Shown: positions 24,590 through 35,530 of the stretch, piece after piece
Layout of the letters: every line of letters begins with the position of its first letter
Numbering within the stretch: the stretch's first letter is position 1
Notes under the pieces: model-generated
What the model saw: only the letters and a program-made list of their open reading frames with translations
What the model was told of the DNA's origin: nothing
Databases searched by the model: none
Assembly: GCA_028023455.1 (NCBI GenBank)
Contig: JAQFVV010012508.1
Coordinates: 1,359,877-1,423,876 of the forward strand
Direction of reading: 5' to 3'
DNA length: 64,000 nt
From: Epiperipatus broadwayi
Taxonomy: Eukaryota; Onychophora; Udeonychophora; Euonychophora; Peripatidae
Made by a program: the position numbers and the translations under genes

Positions 24590-24755
24590 TCATTTCCCCC
24601 TTTTCAAATTATTCTATATCGTCATTTTCAACCATTATCGATCTACTAGAGATCTCTCAAAGTTCAATCCATTTTCTCCAATATCTAACCTCTTTTTTTC
24701 CACATCATTCCAGCATACTTTCTTATTTCATCCATCCATCTCGCATAATCCTTCA
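24590..24755 (-). mobile_element. RTE LINE 3'-end fragment
   Basis: On the minus strand this matches the last ~130 bp of the RTE copy at 5108-6275: RWMDEIRKYAGMMW, then a broken L-R-D-L and the cat-rich tail (catatcgtcattttcaacc). It is a short, 5'-truncated insertion. Confidence 0.75.
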
Positions 24756-25142
24756 TATTTATTATGTGAAAAATTATCCAGATTTTTAATCAATCCTAGT
24801 TTATGATTTTATATTTTTCTGATTCTCATTCTTATCCTCAATTTTTTTATTTCAACCTTCATTTCTAGAAAGGAAATATAATTTTTTTTATAATATACTA
24901 TGGTTTGCCATCATTTAACGTTTTAGTATTTAATGTAATTTTCTAAATTGAAAAACTTTAGACCTCTCCCCCCCCCCTCACATTTAAATATAAACTACTT
25001 ATTAACGCCAATATAATCGAATTATTTTTATTAAATAATCAATCATCTTGAGTGAAACATTGAACTCATTAAATCATGCAGTCTGATTACAGGTCGCTTT
25101 TCATTATTAGTTCTGGAAACTATTGTGAGATGGCGCAGTCCA

Positions 25143-25670
25143 TGAGTATTTAAATATATATAGAAATAAACAGAATATTAGGTGTGAGTTAATATACGAT
25201 AATAGTAAGGAAAGTAGTTTATTGTTTAAGGCTCGAACGGGATCTTTAGCTACAAAAAAGTATACATGTAAATGGAAAAATATGGGTGATTTATTTTGTA
25301 AATTATGTAAGGAAGGAATTGAACATATTAGGCATCTGTTAATTGAATGTAAATGTTTGAAAACAGAAAGGGTACATATAATGAAGTTGTGGAAAAATAA
25401 ATATGAAAAGAGTGATTATACAGAAAGTGAATTATTGGTTTTTATGCTGGGTTTGGGAAAATATAAGGGGGATTTAGATATAAAGGTTATAGAGTTGACA
25501 AAAATTATGTTGTGGAAATGGGATAGAGCAGATTATGGGTAAATTTAGAGTGGGGAATGTAAAAGAAAGTGGCTAACAGGTTTATCTGGGCATAATTGCT
25601 GAGATATTCTTGACTTCGTTTAAGGAGAAGCCATAATACATCACATTCAGTTGAACAATTGCAGGAAAAG
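25143..25670 (+). mobile_element. LINE-II, 5'-truncated ORF2 C-terminus
   Basis: The open stretch 25222-25542 encodes FKARTGSLATKKYTCKWKN, then the putative zinc tail C-K-L-C-K-E-G-I-E-H-I-R-H-L-L-I-E-C (C-x2-C-x8-H-x4-C). A ~90-codon C-terminal extension and a short 3' UTR with aaggagaagccata follow. Such a cysteine-histidine cluster is typical of the C-terminus of many non-LTR retrotransposon ORF2 proteins. The best preserved of five copies in the window; the RT domain is absent here by 5' truncation. Confidence 0.8.
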
Positions 25671-26266
25671 AATCAAAATCTCAAAAGAATATTCAAAACT
25701 ATCCATTTCCATTTAGAATCAGATACCAGAGTCCCGTCAGAGGTTGAAATGTTATTTCATTATGCCTTCTGCCATAAATTATTTGATGCCATTTCTCCAT
25801 TATACATTTTATCATAACTTATTGGGAAGACCCGATTGATCAATACTGCATACTTACACTATATGTTTGTTAGTTTTGAGTTATGATATTAGTAATAATA
25901 AAATAGTATAGAATAATAAATTGTGTTGCCCTAGTTATATTTGGATTTGCCTTGTTTCTTGCATTGCATTAAATAAATTAAGCATTTAACCAACAATATA
26001 TCATGCTACAGATAGAATTTCTTGGATTGTCTTCACATACTGAACATTTCATTCGAATATCATGTCAGGTTCTAGTCATGCCAATTTTTATATTCTCAAA
26101 AACCTAGTCTCCACTCAGCTGTTGAATAAAAGCTAATATTATTGGCTAATTGAGTCTGTTTAATTTTGTGTCTACTTATTACTAACATATTTAATGTAGC
26201 AATTAATTTTCTAATCGTTTTAAAAGAATCCGTATCGGTGTTAATTGAATTAGATTTCTATTTTAG

Positions 26267-26305
26267 CTCCTGTTAAAAACGTATTAAATGGAGGAAATTT
26301 TCCAG
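26267..26305 (+). CDS. TBCE: TBCE short exon (39 nt), start of ubiquitin-like domain
   Basis: Small exon between acceptor tctattttag and donor gtattt. In the frame carried from 18783 it encodes T/P-V-K-N-V-L-N-G-G-N-F-P plus one base. This fits the position of K-x-V-x-x-x-L-P just before S/T-M-T in TBCE. It joins the next exon as F-P-V-T-M-T-V-Q-K-L. The short length lowers certainty, but frame, splice sites and order all agree. Confidence 0.8.
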
Positions 26306-26377
26306 GTATTTTCACAGTTATTTATAAATTTATATGAATTGGATTAATGTAAATTAAATCAACAATATATCTTTTGT

Positions 26378-27116
26378 GTTTTTCTGAAGGGTTTGTGATG
26401 ATGGTGTTTTAGTTGTATTTCTATATTAGACTATTTCTATTATCTAATATGATTATTGAATGTCTTTAGAAAAATTTAACTTTATTTAAGTATTCCAAAT
26501 ACTTTCAACTGTTAATAATAGCACATCAAACAGGTTAGTATATGCACAACGTTTCGAGAGATATTATTCTCCCCTCTTCTTCAGGGGTTGCTGGCCTAAT
26601 CAGTGCTAGAACTAGCATGGGAATCGAACCTGGACTTAGATTCTTGAGTATTGAATTTTAAGGTAATGCTCTAAGCATTACCTTAAAATTCAATACTTAT
26701 ATTAGATTATAGGGATAGGCCAATATACAAATACAACTAAACTGAGTGTCTATATATATAAATTAATAGAAATTGATTAAATTTTGAAATTCCAGCCTCC
26801 TGCCACTGGAATTCCTGAAAACTTTTAGAGAATTGAATGTAATTATTTTCGTAGACAGTAAATGTTTTTGCATAATTGCAAAAATCTCTAAGAAGACTTG
26901 TAAGAAATCTTTCTCTCCAACATCGTTATCTATCTTACAAAGTGATGGCTTGAACTAATATGGCATAAAGTCACATCTCTTTGGATAGGAGTTTGATTAT
27001 ATAGATAGATTCTTGAGTATTGAATTATAAGGTAATGCTGTAACCAACAACCATCCTGCCAAAGGCATTCAATACTCATATTAGATGATGGAAATAGTCC
27101 AATATAAAAATACAAG
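26378..27116. mobile_element. SINE-D foldback, composite, with 12-bp target-site duplication
   Basis: Flanked by the direct repeat tatatcttttgt (26366-26377 and 27117-27128). The left part is a SINE-D copy in reverse orientation: ggtttgtgatgatggtg, aacaggttagtatatgcac, aacgtttcgagagatatt, and the box-B-like complement gggaatcgaacctgg at 26611. It meets an inverted partner at 26665. A second partial arm with the tRNA-like head (ccaacaaccatcctgcc) lies at 27000-27115. A hammerhead-like CUGAAGA...GAAACGUU lies on the minus strand near 26546-26585. Confidence 0.7.
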
Positions 27117-27129
27117 TATATCTTTTGTA

Positions 27130-27770
27130 TGCATACATAAGTCATGATAAATTTTTTTACCTTATCCTGATTTTTTTTTAATTCATAATTATTGTCAAAA
27201 CATATAAAAAACTTTAAGCAATAAAACTTTGTTCTCTGGGAGAATAAAATTCATTTTGTTAAAAAATTTCCTATACTTGGTTGTCTCCTAGATGTAAAAA
27301 TATGAAGTTTATGATTAAAAATTAATTAACGATTTTTTTAAAAAACTGCAAATGTTAATAAAATTTGAAAATCTGAAAGTTTATGAATGTAATATGATTT
27401 AGAAATTTTTGTCAGTATTTACCTTTCATATGTGTACATCTTCTGGAAACGGATTGCATAATTTCGACATGGCTTGTGATTAACAATTAGGATATATTTG
27501 ATTGTCATATGTGGTAATTTTTCATTCCTTTTCCCCAGCACTTAACAAAAGTTATTACGACCATATTATGTTTTAAGATTTATTATAAAACAATATATTC
27601 TTATAAATCTATGATGTCTTTTGATATTCTTTTTTAATGGATTTACTTAAAGGGAAATCAGTTGGACCAAATTTTTTTTATCTCGTAGGTAAATAACATA
27701 AATACTTGAAAGCAGTCAACACTCGGTCTTGACAACAGATTGATATTGGTGTGGTTTAAGTATTTTTTGT
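27130..27770. other. AT-rich intronic sequence
   Basis: No gene or repeat family recognised before the foldback complex that starts near 27780. Confidence 0.45.
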
Positions 27771-27779
27771 TTTCATGTA

Positions 27780-28792
27780 TATATATATATACATCTGAAT
27801 TCAGTCTTTCAAACTCCCGACAGCTATACAGTCCATCTTATACAACTACTACACATGACCATGTATATGTGAAAAAAATAAGTGATCTCCACTGTATGTA
27901 TTTCGGGCTGAACCAGCACTCATCAGTTGGTCCATATCATCATTTTCCACACATATGTACAATCAGTGTTCCCTTTATATGAAGATGGCAAATCTTTAAA
28001 CTTTAATGGACAAGCTTCACGCTTCTCCACCCCCAACACTTCAGCTATCTGCATTATTGAAAATCCAATGACCGAACACTTAAAGTTCTTGTTGATGCCA
28101 ATATTGTCATACCCATGCTGACTTTAAGTCACTCTGATCCCTAATGTATAGAAACTTAATATGTCCATTTAGATACACAGGAGAGGGATGAGCAGAATAC
28201 AGGCTGAATATGCAATAATATTCAAATATAAGTATACTGTTTATATGAAACTTAATTGTAATTAGAAGGACTTGAATTCAGACTTTCTGGCTCCCTACAG
28301 CTACGCAATCCATCTTATACAACTGATACACATGATATTAAATTTAGTATAAAAAATATACTTATATTTGAATATTACATATTCCGCCTGTATTCTACCC
28401 TTCCTCTCTCCTGTGTATTTAAATGCACATATTAAGTTTCTATATATGACTCAATGACAATATAGGTATGATAATAATATGGGCATTAACAAGGGTTTTG
28501 AATGTTTCATCATCGGATGTTCAATGATATGGATGACTGAAGAGTTGGAAAGTGGAGAAGATTGAAGCTTGTCTATTAAAGTTTGAAGATTTGCTATCTT
28601 AATATAAACTGAGCATTGATTGTGGGAGATCGTGATCTGTACCAACTAATGAATGCTGGTTCAGCACGAAATATGTATATTGGAGATCATTTACCTTTTT
28701 CACATGTATGTGGTCATGTGGAGCAGTCCTATAAGATGGATTGTATAGCTATAGGGAACGTGAAAGTCTGAGTTCAAGGCCTTCTAATTACA
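27780..28792. mobile_element. Foldback family C complex (~1 kb) with nested inverted repeats
   Basis: Outer arms of family C face each other (left cagctatacagtccatctta, right gatggattgtatagctat). Further arms lie at 28258-28333 and 28713-28788 (gtaattagaaggacttgaattc and its complement). An inner inverted pair is at 28140-28245 against 28349-28450 (agaatacaggctgaat, caaatataagtata). Hammerhead-like cores: minus strand, CUGAUGA at 27920-27926, stem II GUGCUG/CAGCCC, GAAA at 27901-27904; plus strand, CUAAUGA at 28646-28652, stem II UGCUG/CAGCA, GAAA at 28668-28671, with CCAA/UUGG stem I. It looks like at least two family C units, one inserted in or joined to another. Confidence 0.75.
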
Positions 28793-29415
28793 TTACCTTT
28801 GGTAAAAACAATATACTTACTTTTAATGAAGTTTATTGGCATATTAATTACAATGAGATTTCATTACATGAAACTGAGATATACTTTTTTGTTTATAGGT
28901 AATTCATCAGTAAAAAAAAAAAACCACTTAAAATCCATTCAAACAGCATTACAAAACTGACACATAAAACATAACTATAGTAAAAGGAAAATATTATTTG
29001 TTTAGGGTCTACAGTGGACACAAATATATAACCATAGACAAAGTTTTGTTTAATGACAGGCTTACAAATAAAATATATATATTTTTTTATTTTTGGGTTC
29101 TTTACTAATATCTTTTAAATATGCTTATTTTAATTTAATCTATCAATAAAAAAGGTGTTATATGTTTAAATATTATGAAATTGGCCGTTAAACATTGTAA
29201 AATTCAATTTCAAATAACACTGAATTTTTATTTTGTCAACTTTATTTATTATTATTTATTAAGACTATCAGAACTAATAATAATAAAATTATTTCTTTCC
29301 AATACGTTACATGACCAGTGTCAAGAAATGGTGTCTATTTTCAGTTACTATTTTTAGTACAATGAAACACCACCATAATCGTATTTGCTTATTTTTTTGC
29401 ACAAAGAATAGATTC

Positions 29416-29975
29416 ATTAATAAAGAATAGGGAGTTGGAGAAATGGAGAACTAATATGGAGAATAAAAAGAGTTTAAATATATATAGAAGTAAACAGAAT
29501 AGTAGATGTGAGTTAATGTATGATAATAGTAAGGAAAGTAGTTTATTGTTTAAGGCTCGAACGGGATCTTTAGCAACAAAAGAATATACATGTAAATGGA
29601 AAAATATGGGTGATTTAGTCTGTAGATTGTGTAAGGAAGGAATAGAAAATATTAGGCATCTGTGAATTGAATGTAAATGCTTGAAAACAGAAAGGGTACA
29701 AATAATGAAGTTATGGAAGAATAAATATGAAAAAAGTGATTATACAGAAAGTGGGTTATTGGTTTTTATGCTGGATTTGGGAAAAGATAAGGGGGATTTA
29801 GATATAAAGGCCATAGAATTGACAAAGATTATGTTGTCGGAATGGGATGGAGCAGAACGTGGGAAAACTTAGAGTGGGGAATGTAAAGTAAAGTGGCCAA
29901 TAGGTTTCTCTGGACATAGTTGCTGAGATTCCTGACTCCATTTAAGGGGGAAGTCACAGTGCATCACCTCATCAC
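29416..29975 (+). mobile_element. LINE-II, 5'-truncated copy
   Basis: About 90% similar by eye to the copy at 25143. The coding part (29435-29872) includes C-R-L-C-K-E-G-I-E-N-I-R-H-L and then a TGA replacing Leu at 29663, so it is dead. The 3' UTR is shared with the other copies (gggaatgtaaa, aaggtttctctgg-like words, aagtcacagtgcatcac). Confidence 0.85.
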
Positions 29976-30358
29976 AATTTGATATGTATCTTATAGATGT
30001 AAAACTGAGTTTTTTAAAATTCCAATTACAAAATGCTATAATAATTAAAGGAGTGAGAAGCAATGGAAAATTACCACACGATAATTTCAAACTGATTTTT
30101 TGACAAAGAACTTAACATTTGTATTCAAATTAACTCTTATAATAGATATAAAAATCATCTTTCCTGATGCTGAAACCATGAGATCATTCAACAAAAAGGT
30201 TCCCGGTAATTAATTTGTAATATTGTTAATTATGCTGCAAAATTTCTTATAAGTAGTCACCCTTATATTACCTATATTCTGGGTGACAATATGAATCTTA
30301 TCGTTTTGTTTTATTTTTCATTTATAATGTAATCAACTATCACTCTCTTCATAAGTTA
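29976..30358. other. Intronic sequence, nothing identified
   Basis: AT-rich. No gene or repeat family recognised. Confidence 0.4.
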
Positions 30359-30372
30359 TTATTGTGTGATTT

Positions 30373-30488
30373 CCCTGCATAGTTTGGTGCAGTTGGTAAT
30401 GGGTCCAACTTGGAATCAGGAGGTTCCAGGATTGATTCTGGCACAACATCTTGTGAAATCCCGAGCAATAAAGACATACATCTTTTTT
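30373..30488 (+). mobile_element. SINE-E, complete solitary copy with 14-bp target-site duplication
   Basis: tRNA-like unit of 116 bp: box-A-like tggtgcagttggtaatggg, a central cttgg, and box-B-like ggattgattctgg. The tail holds agcaataaagacatac and ends in a T-run. The perfect direct repeat ttattgtgtgattt flanks it (30359-30372 and 30489-30502). This shows LINE-mediated retroposition of a single SINE unit. The same unit forms the tandem array at 54.9 kb. The central loop resembles a tRNA-Pro (TGG) anticodon loop, which is only suggestive. Confidence 0.85.
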
Positions 30489-30566
30489 TTATTGTGTGAT
30501 TTGACTTTTTTTCAAATTGCAAATTATAATTAGTTAATAAAAAGTTTTTTTTTTACATTCAGAAGT

Positions 30567-31266
30567 GATAACTGAAATACAGGCTTATTATATACCTGCA
30601 CCAATATATGTAATATATAGGGTATATGAGCACAGATTTTCACACGACCCACCACTCTCCATTCTATCTCATAACACTGATACACTTGAACACGTATATG
30701 TCAAAAAGATAAATATTCACCAATATTTGTATTTCACGCTAAACCAGCAATCATCAATTAGTTCAGATTACCATCTCCACACATATATGCAATGGGTGCT
30801 CAGATATATATTAAGATAGCCAATCTTCATACTTTAATGGACAGGCTTCAATCCACTCCACACTCCAACTCTTCAACCATCCATCCAATTGAAAATCTGA
30901 TGATGGAACGCTGAAAGGCCACCCTGAGGCCGAGATTCTTGTCACACCCATGTTGACTTCAAGTCAATCTGACCCCTCATGTACAGGACATAATCCATTT
31001 AATACATAGGGATGGACAGTTGGAGTGTGGAATGGATTGAAGCCTGTCCATTAAAGTGTGAAGATTGGCTATCTTAATATATTTTTGAGGACTTATTGCA
31101 TATATGTGGGGAGATGATAATCTGGACCAACTGATGATTGCTGGTTTAGCGTGAAATACATATATTGGTGATTATTTATCTTTTCGACATATATGTGTTA
31201 AAGTGTATCAGTGATATGAGATAGAGTGGTGGGTGGTGTGAAAGTCTGTGCTCATATACCCTATAT
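30567..31266. mobile_element. Foldback family C, full length (700 bp), 10-bp target-site duplication
   Basis: Two ~300-bp inverted arms (left gtatatgagcacagattttc, right complement ending gtctgtgctcatataccc) around a ~90-bp centre. Flanked by attcagaagt at 30557-30566 and 31267-31276. Each arm holds a hammerhead core: plus strand 31126-31169 (well preserved), minus strand 30732-30757 (first core base C changed to U). It sits in the TBCE intron. Confidence 0.9.
31126..31169 (+). ncRNA. Hammerhead ribozyme candidate, family C
   Basis: Stem I 5' strand ACCAA (31126-31130); core CUGAUGA (31131-31137); stem II region of 15 nt containing GCU/AGC pairs; GAAA (31153-31156); short AU-rich stem III (AUACAUAU); U16.1 at 31163; A17 at 31164; then UUGGU (31165-31169), the perfect complement of ACCAA. 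All invariant hammerhead core positions are present. Stem II has one mismatch at its base. It lies in sense orientation in a TBCE intron, so it could be co-transcribed with the gene. Confidence 0.7.
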
Positions 31267-31489
31267 ATTCAGAAGTAACAAAATTTTGCATTCATCTTGA
31301 AGTTATCGAAATATAAACAAGTTTTATATTTCTTGCGATTGCGATTTATATTTATTCATCTTCGTTATCACTTCCTTTAAGAATTTATTTTTGTTCATAG
31401 TTGTTTTGTTTTTAAACATTGATAATGACTGTTATTCGGCAAACTTTAGTCAACAGCTCTGTCATAGTAAAAGTTTTATAAAATGAATT

Positions 31490-31945
31490 ATTTATACATC
31501 ACATGATCACCATTTCATATGCTTACACATGCTGTCAATAAGAGTCCCCAAACTCCCCATACAGTAGTGCCATCAAGTGCAAACCTTTGTAATCAATGGA
31601 TGCAGGAAGTTTTGTGAAAAATTCCTAATTAGTGCCTACTTATCCAACATTCCCAAACTAATTTCTAGCTTTGGAGGGTTGCATTAAATCCTAAGATCAA
31701 GGTGCGGTGCTCTCAAATCCAAGGCTCCTCACTGATGAAAGTCACAAGCTAGCTTGTAAATAAATGCTAGTTTTGAGTTGGTATTTTGGATCTAGTGTCT
31801 CTGAAATATCCTAGCACTTCACTGAGGATTTCCAAAGCATGAAACCGGTCTGCGGATTGGGGATAATTTCTAGATAGAGATTTTAAATGTTTTTTCTTGC
31901 AGCATTTATCAATAAAGCTTGCTAGAACTATTGGCACCACTCATT
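31490..31945. mobile_element. Chimeric foldback: family A joined to family B
   Basis: 31490-31770 is family A (tcacatgatcaccattt, ccccatacagtagtgcc, through ctcctcactgatgaaagtc and acaagctag). From about 31770 the sequence is family B (ttttgagttggtattttgga, then the B ribozyme region and ctttatcaataaagc-like end). The junction falls at the stem II/GAAA position of the A-type hammerhead, so the A ribozyme is cut and replaced by an intact B core downstream. Confidence 0.75.
31817..31855 (+). ncRNA. Hammerhead-like ribozyme core, family B (in A/B chimera)
   Basis: CUUCA, CUGAGGA (31822-31828), 12 nt, GAAA (31841-31844), CCGG, U (31849), C (31850), then UGCGG. Stem I has one mismatch (U-A, G-C, C/U, G-U, G-C). 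The palindromic ACCGGU forms stem III. Stem II is weak. Confidence 0.55.
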
Positions 31946-32029
31946 ATCTCTACAATTACATCTAATTTTCAAGTATATAAAATTATATTTGTAAGTGTAA
32001 TAATGCTCTAAGCTAAATGAGTTTATAAG

Positions 32030-32216
32030 TAATCATTAGAAACTAGTCAAAACTTAGCCAATCCCAATATCAATAACAGCCAACAATTTCATACTGTTGT
32101 CAAGGCAACCTTTTAACACTAAAGATGGAAGGAGGTTGTCTTGACAATAGTTTGAAATTGTTCGTTGTTATTGATATTGGAATTTTCTAAATGTTGACTG
32201 GTTTTTAATGATTAAA
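32030..32216. repeat. Foldback repeat, ~80-bp arms
   Basis: Left arm (taatcattagaaactagtc, aatatcaataacagcc, ctgttgtcaaggcaacc) and right arm (ggttgtcttgacaatag, ttgttattgatattgga, gactggtttttaatgatta) are inverted. A single right arm recurs at 37391-37477. Confidence 0.8.
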
Positions 32217-32219
32217 TTA

Positions 32220-33180
32220 TACTTAATATTTTAAAAACGTTCTTTAATAAATTCCCATTTATTTTAATTCAGTTAGTACAATATTGCCAATAATACTTAT
32301 GACACTTTCGTTGGTTATTTTTACTATTAGGATTAGGTTATTATCAATTATCAGTAACTCATTAATCCAGGAAAAACTTCCAGAATATTGATAATAATTC
32401 TGTTTGTGTGCGTGTGTGTATAATCTGCACTGGTGGATTGATATAGGAAGAATTCGGCCCACTTTATGTGGTTTAATCTTTTTTTGTGAATCTGCCAAAT
32501 TACACCAAAGAATATATAAAAAGACTATGCTTAAATGTGTTAATAAGCAGCGTCTGTCTTTGAAAATTGTCTAATATCATAAAATTCAAATTGTCACCAA
32601 TATTGATGTTCTTAATTATCCAGAAGTAAGTGCAGAAAGACAAAAATGTTAAGCTAGCGAAAGGTATTAATACCCATACAAACAATAGATTTTAAAAGTG
32701 TTCTTTAGAAATTGGTAAAACTTTCAACGTACATTAATATACTTTTAGTTATCTGTGATATTGCAAGTCACTTTACAGAATGAAACACATCGTTTATATA
32801 GGCTTTGGAAATCCCAATTTATATTCGAAGAGGATATAAAATTCCTTTGCATTACATGTGGAAAGCGCTAACATTTTATTTTCTGTACATTGAAATATAT
32901 ATAATTTTTTTACTGTTTTTTAGTTAAGATTAATATTACTAATAAGTATTGATATCGCTTATGGATTTTTTTTAATAAAACGTTACACAAATATTCAACT
33001 TCACACCATTATGACATTTTTAAAATCACTTTTTATTGCTCTATGTTTCTTTCTATCTTTGTAATCTTTTATACTACATCGTAGCCTGTATTAATATATT
33101 TGGTTTCATCTTTTTAATACCCCGTGCTCCAAATCATAGAATAAATGATTTCTTTAGAGGATGATTTTTTTAATCTATTG
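32220..33180. other. AT-rich intronic sequence
   Basis: No gene or repeat family recognised. Confidence 0.45.
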
Positions 33181-33194
33181 ACTATAAAGCTACT

Positions 33195-33345
33195 AAACAT
33201 CACATGGTCACCATTCTTTATGTTTACACAAGCTGTTCACACGAGGGTAAACTCTCCATATAATTGTATCCATTGATTACTCTAGGTTGCACTGAGTGGC
33301 GCTACTGTATGGAGAGTTTAGCATCTGTGTGACTATTAAACTCAT
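33195..33345. mobile_element. Foldback family A, short copy
   Basis: Contains catcacatggtcaccatt, aaactctccatat and, inverted, tatggagagtttagc. Internally deleted and lacking the ribozyme, like the copy at 3411. A possible duplicated flank (tgactataaa/tgactattaaa) is not decisive. Confidence 0.65.
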
Positions 33346-33349
33346 AGCA

Positions 33350-34430
33350 GTATATTAACTTTTTATTCTATGTAAACACAGGTTTGTCTTTTTTTTTTTT
33401 AATCGTTTCTGAATATATCATTCATCACCAAGTTACTCTGACAATAAGTAAAATTTAAGGAAGAAAATTGTAATTTTGAGAGACTTCAGTTGTGAAAAAT
33501 ATAATATATGGTATAATTACTAGTCTATATGCATAACGAAGCAGTTTTTTCCTTCTCTTTGAGTGCACTTTTGGGGCAAACACCATAATCATAGTTTTCG
33601 CCACTGAAAATGTGCTCAGTTGTATGATATAAAACAAAGAAAGGAACTGCTTTGTTTTACATAAGGACCAACATATGCAAAAGGATTACATAGTCAGGCG
33701 AAGGGAAGTTTAATATTAGATCTGATTAGTAGATAACTTTTACCGAAGAGTTTATCACAGTAATTTTTCTAATCATACTAATGTAATAACCTTTTGGAAT
33801 CAGTAACATTATTTTACTCGTAATAACTATTAGCTTCTTTGTTAAGAAATTATTTGTTTCTCTTTGGCTTGTCGGATATTAAATAATTTGCGTAATATTT
33901 GTCAGACACAGTTTTTATTGTCTGTATTGTGCAATATCAAATAAATTTCATTTAAAGAGCAAATCACTTTTCTAAAGTAATACATTAGAAGTTGCTAGAT
34001 AGTCCATCAACATTTAGTCCTAAAAATGGATTACTTCCTTTTTCTGACTTTGAAAGGAAGCTGTTACTGTCAAAAAAGATTGTGATCAGATCAGTAAATT
34101 GATGAAAAAGAAAACTACAGGTAATTACAGAAAAATGGAGCAGTGTAGATATTTTTTTGTGTGAAAACAGATAGGCATATTTGAAGATAATAATAATTTA
34201 GACATAGAAGAGATAATGTAGATCGCAGAGCGCTGAATAATAGGAAAAACAATAAAGTATCAGAAGCACAATTGAAAGACTTCTAAAATAGTTATAAGGT
34301 TGCAGTTGATTGGTTGTAAGAGTTAATAGTTTTTTTTTGAAAAAAACAAATCTACTTTTTATTAATTATTTTAATAATCTCCATACTTCCTCTTTCTTTC
34401 TTTTTTATTCTTCTTGTAAATAAAGATACA
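33350..34430. other. AT-rich intronic sequence
   Basis: No gene or repeat family recognised. Confidence 0.45.
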
Positions 34431-34515
34431 ATAAAAGACAAATGATCCCCAAGATGCATTTCATGCTGAACCAGCACTCATCAGTTGGCCCAGATCAGCA
34501 GCTTTCATATATATC
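34430..34515 (-). mobile_element. Foldback family C, single-arm fragment
   Basis: One isolated arm matching the ribozyme part of family C (ccaactgatgagtgctggtt on the minus strand, ggatcatttgtc downstream). The inverted partner is absent, so the unit can exist as a monomer. Confidence 0.7.
34447..34488 (-). ncRNA. Hammerhead ribozyme candidate, family C, best consensus copy
   Basis: On the minus strand: stem I strand CCAA (34488-34485), core CUGAUGA (34484-34478), stem II GUGCUG-GUU-CAGCAU (first pair G-U, other five Watson-Crick), GAAA (34462-34459), UGCAU, C17 at 34453, then UUGGGG from 34452. A15.1 with the next bases makes the palindrome AUGCAU for stem III. UUGG pairs with CCAA. Every conserved core position is canonical. 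The very short palindromic stem III suggests action as a dimer, as reported for small Penelope-associated hammerheads. Confidence 0.75.
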
Positions 34516-34519
34516 TTTA

Positions 34520-35360
34520 TTACATGAAGAGTATTTATCTATGGTGACTTGTCATATCTTTATTTACAATCGCCAAACTTGCTCCACTCACAACTATTTA
34601 TTAAGATAGAAAATGCGTAAGTATAGATTTTTTTTTATTCTTGAGAGAGCTAACAACACGTCAGTAAATAAAAAATAAAGTTTGATAGCAAAAGCAATCT
34701 GATCTTAAGTTCAGAATGACAACTTCAGGTAGTAAAATAAATGGTAGTGTGATCTAAAGCAACTTTTTATGAAATATTTTACTAACCGATCATCAGTTTT
34801 CGTTACGTCTAAAATTCTTCTTTATAGTGCAGTAAGTCTACTTTTTCCTGCTTATATTAATAGGTGAGTTTCCACTCGATAAGTTAACAATGTTGCACTT
34901 TCTTTTCTTTATGAATTCTTTGGATTTACAGTATCTCCATTTCTTGAACTTTTATGCGATCTGTTTAAAGTGTTTTCAAGCGTTTTTTTGAGATTTAATC
35001 GTCGTCAATTAAAGATGGCAGCCATTAATTGTAATTGATTTTTTTTGTTTATAATAAAAAATTGCTTTATATCTAGATGATTTATGAGCATATTTATATG
35101 CCATAATTATTAACTATTCTAATGCATTGTATGTAGGATGTTGACAATATTAGAAAATGGACTTTTTATTATAACTTTTAATGTTAAGTTTTATTAACAA
35201 TTTGGACTGACCTAAGAGAAGAAAATAATAATAAACTATTTTTGATAGATAAATAAAAAATTTACCATTTAACAAAAAAAATTAAGCTTTTTTTTCAATA
35301 CAGCTTTATAAAAATAAAATAATCTCAATAACACGTTAAGATGTTTTTGTTTTTTCTTCC
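34520..35360. other. AT-rich intronic sequence
   Basis: No gene or repeat family recognised up to the TBCE acceptor. Confidence 0.45.
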
Positions 35361-35363
35361 CAG

Positions 35364-35455
35364 TTACAATGACTGTACAGAAATTGCTAACACTTATTCA
35401 GCGTTTGTACAAGATTGATTCTCAAAACCTGAAGCTAAGCTACTCCAGTTCCAAG
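35364..35455 (+). CDS. TBCE: TBCE exon (ubiquitin-like domain)
   Basis: Exon of 92 nt after a strong acceptor (tttttcttcccag), with donor gtatat. With the carried G it encodes VTMTVQKLLTLIQRLYK, then I-D-S-Q-N-L-K-L-S-Y-S-S-S-K. This matches S/T-M-T-V/I-Q-K-L...L-I-x-R-L-x-K...L-x-L-S-Y of the TBCE ubiquitin-like domain, thought to link TBCE to proteasome or ubiquitin pathways. It ends in phase 0. No defects. Confidence 0.93.
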
Positions 35456-35530
35456 GTATATTTTATAATTCACTACAGTAAATATTTTTTTTTATGTTGT
35501 ACATTGATTTGAGATTATTGAATGAATGTC

